From the NCBI GenBank assembly GCA_914767715.1, contig OU612071.1:10957493-11021492 (forward strand): a stretch of DNA of 64,000 bases. Direction: 5' to 3'. Shown here one piece after another: positions 58,401 to 64,000 of the stretch. The notes beneath the pieces are model-generated. The model did no database searches. It was not told the DNA's origin and was given only the letters and a program-made list of their open reading frames with translations. The DNA comes from Membranipora membranacea. Lineage: Eukaryota > Bryozoa > Gymnolaemata > Cheilostomatida > Membraniporidae. Position numbers and translations under genes: made by a program. Position 1 is the stretch's first letter; each line of letters starts with the position of its first letter.

Positions 58401-61400
58401 TAGGCAAAAACGTCGCAAAATCGCGCGAACGTGTTTATCTCACTGAGTTGAGCATCTTGGTGAAAAAAATGCGCATTTTGAAAAAACTTTCAAATTTCAA
58501 ACTGAAACACTTATTCAGACTCAGCTTTTCGCTGCGAGTCTAACCGCGCAAATATCGGGACGATCGGACAAGAATTGGCGAAGTTATAGCGAAAAAACGT
58601 CGCTAAAACGGACGAAAGTGTTTATCTCACTGAGTTGAGCATCTTGGTGAAAAAAATGCGCATTTTGAAAAAACTTTCAAATTTCAAACTGAAACACTTA
58701 TTCAGACTCAGCTTTTCGCTGCGAGTCTAACCGCGCAAATATCGGGACGATCGGACAAGAATTGGCGAAGTTATAGCGAAAAACGTCGCTAAAACGGACG
58801 AAAGTGTTTATCTCACTGAGTTGAGCATCTTGGTGAAAAAAATGCGCATTTTGAAAAAACTTTCAAATTTCAAACTGAAACACTTATTCAGACTCAGCTT
58901 TTCGCTGCGAGTCTAACCGCGCAAATATCGGGACGATCGGACAAGAATTGGCGAAGTTATAGCGAAAAACGTCGCTAAAACGGACGAAAGTGTTTATCTC
59001 ACTGAGTTGAGCATCTTGGTGAAAAAAATGCGCATTTTGAAAAAACTTTCAAATTTCAAACTGAAACACTTATTCAGACTCAGCTTTTCGCTGCGAGTCT
59101 AACCGCGCAAATATCGGGACGATCGGACAAAAATTGGCGAAGTTATAGGCAAAAACGTCGCAAAATCGCGCGAAAGTGTTTATCTCACTGAGTTGAGCAT
59201 CTTGGTGAAAAAAATGCGCATTTTGAAAAAACTTTCAAATTTCAAACTGAAACACTTATTCAGACTCAGCTTTTCGCTGCGAGTCTAACCGCGCAAATAT
59301 CGGGACGATCGGACAAGAATTGGCGAAGTTATAGCGAAAAACGTCGCTAAAACGGACGAAAGTGTTTATCTCACTGAGTTGAGCATCTTGGTGAAAAAAA
59401 TGCGCATTTTGAAAAAACTTTCAAATTTCAAACTGAAACACTTATTCAGACTCAGCTTTTCGCTGCGAGTCTAACCGCGCAAATATCGGGACGATCGGAC
59501 AAGAATTGGCGAAGTTATAGCGAAAAACGTCGCTAAAACGGACGAAAGTGTTTATCTCACTGAGTTGAGCATCTTGGTGAAAAAAATGCGCATTTTGAAA
59601 AAACTTTCAAATTTCAAACTGAAACACTTATTCAGACTCAGCTTTTCGCTGCGAGTCTAACCGCGCAAATATCGGGACGATCGGACAAAAATTGGCGAAG
59701 TTATAGGCAAAAACGTCGCAAAATCGCGCGAAAGTGTTTATCTCACTGAGTTGAGCATCTTGGTGAAAAAAATGCGCATTTTGAAAAAACTTTCAAATTT
59801 CAAACTGAAACACTTATTCAGACTCAGCTTTTCGCTGCGAGTCTAACCGCGCAAATATCGGGACGATCGGACAAGAATTGGCGAAGTTATAGCGAAAAAC
59901 GTCGCTAAAACGGACGAAAGTGTTTATCTCACTGAGTTGAGCATCTTGGTGAAAAAAATGCGCATTTTGAAAAAACTTTCAAATTTCAAACTGAAACACT
60001 TATTCAGACTCAGCTTTTCGCTGCGAGTCTAACCGCGCAAATATCGGGACGATCGGACAAGAATTGGCGAAGTTATAGCGAAAAACGTCGCTAAAACGGA
60101 CGAAAGTGTTTATCTCACTGAGTTGAGCATCTTGGTGAAAAAAATGCGCATTTTGAAAAAACTTTCAAATTTCAAACTGAAACACTTATTCAGACTCAGC
60201 TTTTCGCTGCGAGTCTAACCGCGCAAATATCGGGACGATCGGACAAGAATTGGCGAAGTTATAGCGAAAAACGTCGCTAAAACGGACGAAAGTGTTTATC
60301 TCACTGAGTTGAGCATCTTGGTGAAAAAAATGCGCATTTTGAAAAAACTTTCAAATTTCAAACTGAAACACTTATTCAGACTCAGCTTTTCGCTGCGAGT
60401 CTAACCGCGCAAATATCGGGACGATCGGACAAGAATTGGCGAAGTTATAGCGAAAAACGTCGCTAAAACGGACGAAAGTGTTTATCTCACTGAGTTGAGC
60501 ATCTTGGTGAAAAAAATGCGCATTTTGAAAAAACTTTCAAATTTCAAACTGAAACACTTATTCAGACTCAGCTTTTCGCTGCGAGTCTAACCGCGCAAAT
60601 ATCGGGACGATCGGACAAAAATTGGCGAAGTTATAGGCAAAAACGTCGCAAAATCGCGCGAAAGTGTTTATCTCACTGAGTTGAGCATCTTGGTGAAAAA
60701 AATGCGCATTTTGAAAAAACTTTCAAATTTCAAACTGAAACACTTATTCAGACTCAGCTTTTCGCTGCGAGTCTAACCGCGCAAATATCGGGACGATCGG
60801 ACAAGAATTGGCGAAGTTATAGCGAAAAACGTCGCTAAAACGGACGAAAGTGTTTATCTCACTGAGTTGAGCATCTTGGTGAAAAAAATGCGCATTTTGA
60901 AAAAACTTTCAAATTTCAAACTGAAACACTTATTCAGACTCAGCTTTTCGCTGCGAGTCTAACCGCGCAAATATCGGGACGATCGGACAAGAATTGGCGA
61001 AGTTATAGCGAAAAAACGTCGCTAAAACGGACGAAAGTGTTTATCTCACTGAGTTGAGCATCTTGGTGAAAAAAATGCGCATTTTGAAAAAACTTTCAAA
61101 TTTCAAACTGAAACACTTATTCAGACTCAGCTTTTCGCTGCGAGTCTAACCGCGCAAATATCGGGACGAGTCGGACAAGAATTGGCGAAGTTATAGCGAA
61201 AAACGTCGCTAAAACGGACGAAAAGTGTTTATCTCACTGAGTTGAGCATCTTGGTGAAAAAAATGCGCATTTTGAAAAAACTTTCAAATTTCAAACTGAA
61301 ACACTTATTCAGACTCAGCTTTTCGCTGCGAGTCTAACCGCGCAAATATCGGGACGATCGGACAAAAATTGGCGAAGTTATAGGCAAAAACGTCGCAAAA

Positions 61401-64000
61401 TCGCGCGAAAGTGTTTATCTCACTGAGTTGAGCATCTTGGTGAAAAAAATGCGCATTTTGAAAAAACTTTCAAATTTCAAACTGAAACACTTATTCAGAC
61501 TCAGCTTTTCGCTGCGAGTCTAACCGCGCAAATATCGGGACGATCGGACAAGAATTGGCGAAGTTATAGCGAAAAACGTCGCTAAAACGGACGAAAGTGT
61601 TTATCTCACTGAGTTGAGCATCTTGGTGAAAAAAATGCGCATTTTGAAAAAACTTTCAAATTTCAAACTGAAACACTTATTCAGACTCAGCTTTTCGCTG
61701 CGAGTCTAACCGCGCAAATATCGGGACGATCGGACAAGAATTGGCGAAGTTATAGCGAAAAACGTCGCTAAAACGGACGAAAGTGTTTATCTCACTGAGT
61801 TGAGCATCTTGGTGAAAAAAATGCGCATTTTGAAAAAACTTTCAAATTTCAAACTGAAACACTTATTCAGACTCAGCTTTTCGCTGCGAGTCTAACCGCG
61901 CAAATATCGGGACGATCGGACAAAAATTGGCGAAGTTATAGGCAAAAACGTCGCAAAATCGCGCGAAAGTGTTTATCTCACTGAGTTGAGCATCTTGGTG
62001 AAAAAAATGCGCATTTTGAAAAAACTTTCAAATTTCAAACTGAAACACTTATTCAGACTCAGCTTTTCGCTGCGAGTCTAACCGCGCAAATATCGGGACG
62101 ATCGGACAAGAATTGGCGAAGTTATAGCGAAAAACGTCGCTAAAACGGACGAAAGTGTTTATCTCACTGAGTTGAGCATCTTGGTGAAAAAAATGCGCAT
62201 TTTGAAAAAACTTTCAAATTTCAAACTGAAACACTTATTCAGACTCAGCTTTTCGCTACGAGTCTAACCGCGCAAATATCGGGACGATCGGACAAGAATT
62301 GGCGAAGTTATAGCGAAAAACGTCGCTAAAACGGACGAAAGTGTTTATCTCACTGAGTTGAGCATCTTGGTGAAAAAAATGCGCATTTTGAAAAAACTTT
62401 CAAATTTCAAACTGAAACACTTATTCAGACTCAGCTTTTCGCTGCGAGTCTAACCGCGCAAATATCGGGACGATCGGACAAGAATTGGCGAAGTTATAGC
62501 GAAAAACGTCGCTAAAACGGACGAAAGTGTTTATCTCACTGAGTTGAGCATCTTGGTGAAAAAACTTTCAAATTTCAAACTGAAACACTTATTCAGACTC
62601 AGCTTTTCGCTGCGAGTCTAACCGCGCAAATATCGGGACGATCGGACAAAAATTGGCGAAGTTATAGGCAAAAACGTCGCAAAATCGCGCGAAAGTGTTT
62701 ATCTCACTGAGTTGAGCATCTTGGTGAAAAAAATGCGCATTTTGAAAAAACTTTCAAATTTCAAACTGAAACACTTATTCAGACTCAGCTTTTCGCTGCG
62801 AGTCTAACCGCGCAAATATCGGGACGATCGGACAAGAATTGGCGAAGTTATAGCGAAAAACGTCGCTAAAACGGACGAAAGTGTTTATCTCACTGAGTTG
62901 AGCATCTTGGTGAAAAAAATGCGCATTTTGAAAAAACTTTCAAATTTCAAACTGAAACACTTATTCAGACTCAGCTTTTCGCTGCGAGTCTAACCGCGCA
63001 AATATCGGGACGATCGGACAAGAATTGGCGAAGTTATAGCGAAAAACGTCGCTAAAACGGACGAAAGTGTTTATCTCACTGAGTTGAGCATCTTGGTGAA
63101 AAAAATGCGCATTTTGAAAAAACTTTCAAATTTCAAACTGAAACACTTATTCAGACTCAGCTTTTCGCTGCGAGTCTAACCGCGCAAATATCGGGACGAT
63201 CGGACAAAAATTGGCGAAGTTATAGGCAAAAACGTCGCAAAATCGCGCGAAAGTGTTTATCTCACTGAGTTGAGCATCTTGGTGAAAAAAATGCGCATTT
63301 TGAAAAAACTTTCAAATTTCAAACTGAAACACTTATTCAGACTCAGCTTTTCGCTGCGAGTCTAACCGCGCAAATATCGGGACGATCGGACAAGAATTGG
63401 CGAAGTTATAGCGAAAAACGTCGCTAAAACGGACGAAAGTGTTTATCTCACTGAGTTGAGCATCTTGGTGAAAAAAATGCGCATTTTGAAAAAACTTTCA
63501 AATTTCAAACTGAAACACTTATTCAGACTCAGCTTTTCGCTGCGAGTCTAACCGCGCAAATATCGGGACGATCGGACAAGAATTGGCGAAGTTATAGCGA
63601 AAAACGTCGCTAAAACGGACGAAAGTGTTTATCTCACTGAGTTGAGCATCTTGGTGAAAAAAATGCGCATTTTGAAAAAACTTTCAAATTTCAAACTGAA
63701 ACACTTATTCAGACTCAGCTTTTCGCTGCGAGTCTAACCGCGCAAATATCGGGACGATCGGACAAAAATTGGCGAAGTTATAGGCAAAAACGTCGCAAAA
63801 TCGCGCGAAAGTGTTTATCTCACTGAGTTGAGCATCTTGGTGAAAAAAATGCGCATTTTGAAAAAACTTTCAAATTTCAAACTGAAACACTTATTCAGAC
63901 TCAGCTTTTCGCTGCGAGTCTAACCGCGCAAATATCGGGACGATCGGACAAGAATTGGCGAAGTTATAGCGAAAAACGTCGCTAAAACGGACGAAAGTGT
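49136..64000 (+). repeat. 186-bp satellite array, ~79 units, continuing past the window
   Basis: The unit runs from TTTCGCTGCGAGTCTAACCG through GGACGATCGGACAAGAATTG and AAAATGCGCATTTTG to ATTCAGACTCAGC; intervals of exactly 186 bp were counted repeatedly. Class A units have TATAGCGAAAAACGTCGCT and AAAACGGACG; class B units have TATAGGCAAAAACGTCGCA and AAATCGCGCG. Interior copies differ by only a few bases. The unit has stop codons in all useful frames and encodes nothing. A centromeric, pericentromeric or subtelomeric location is possible but not shown. Confidence 0.97.

Noticed and set aside
49136-64000. CRISPR array
   Set aside because: The whole 186-bp unit repeats, with no unique spacers and no cas genes, in a eukaryotic context.

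Overview
This window is intron-rich, AT-rich animal-type nuclear DNA. Evidence: exons joined by GT...AG introns with pyrimidine tracts, an AATAAA poly(A) signal, a tyrosine-recombinase (Ngaro/DIRS-type) retroelement, a 5'-truncated LINE, many small inverted-repeat transposons, minisatellites and a satellite array of about 15 kb. An invertebrate such as a sponge or cnidarian would fit, but the sequence alone does not settle the taxon. There are no bacterial operons, ribosome binding sites or CRISPR arrays. Most long open frames are short shadows or products of repeats whose unit is a multiple of three, so genes had to be rebuilt exon by exon from splice signals and phase.

Layout. 0.5-3.8 kb: a nested 3.2-kb inverted repeat. 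6.75-22.65 kb (+): gene 1, an 18-exon model of 1,060 codons for an unrecognised low-complexity, partly coiled-coil protein; its introns hold foldback elements and 37-, 29- and 15-bp minisatellites. 24.1-24.5 kb: a hidden open frame made of a diverged 27-bp (9-residue) repeat. 25.2-29.3 kb: a candidate 4.1-kb element whose long terminal inverted repeats are built from roughly 19-bp repeats, with two other elements nested inside. 29.3-29.6 kb: two opposed exon-like segments. 30.1-30.5 kb: three copies of a 154-bp tandem repeat. 31.3-38.6 kb (+): a tentative five-exon small gene, with a 21-bp minisatellite ending at one of its acceptors. 36.8-38.2 kb: a transposon with a 9-bp target duplication, a decayed Cys-rich coding fragment and a TTAA-flanked MITE. 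39.8-40.5 kb: LINE 3' end. 40.8-43.4 kb (-): a partial multi-exon gene. About 43.7-49.0 kb: a decayed Ngaro-like retroelement. 49.1 kb to the window end: a 186-bp satellite.

The most interesting signals are: (1) the 186-bp satellite shares an approximately 55-bp box with the separate 154-bp array 19 kb away, and its edge units preserve the linking form; (2) two monomer classes in the satellite alternate in a 3-5-4 pattern, giving a 12-monomer (about 2.23-kb) higher-order period; (3) two unrelated minisatellites abut splice sites exactly, and one repeats the splice motifs in every unit; (4) the hidden nonapeptide-repeat frame; (5) transposons nested within inverted repeats. No gene product in the two host-like loci is assigned a function, because none could be recognised with confidence.
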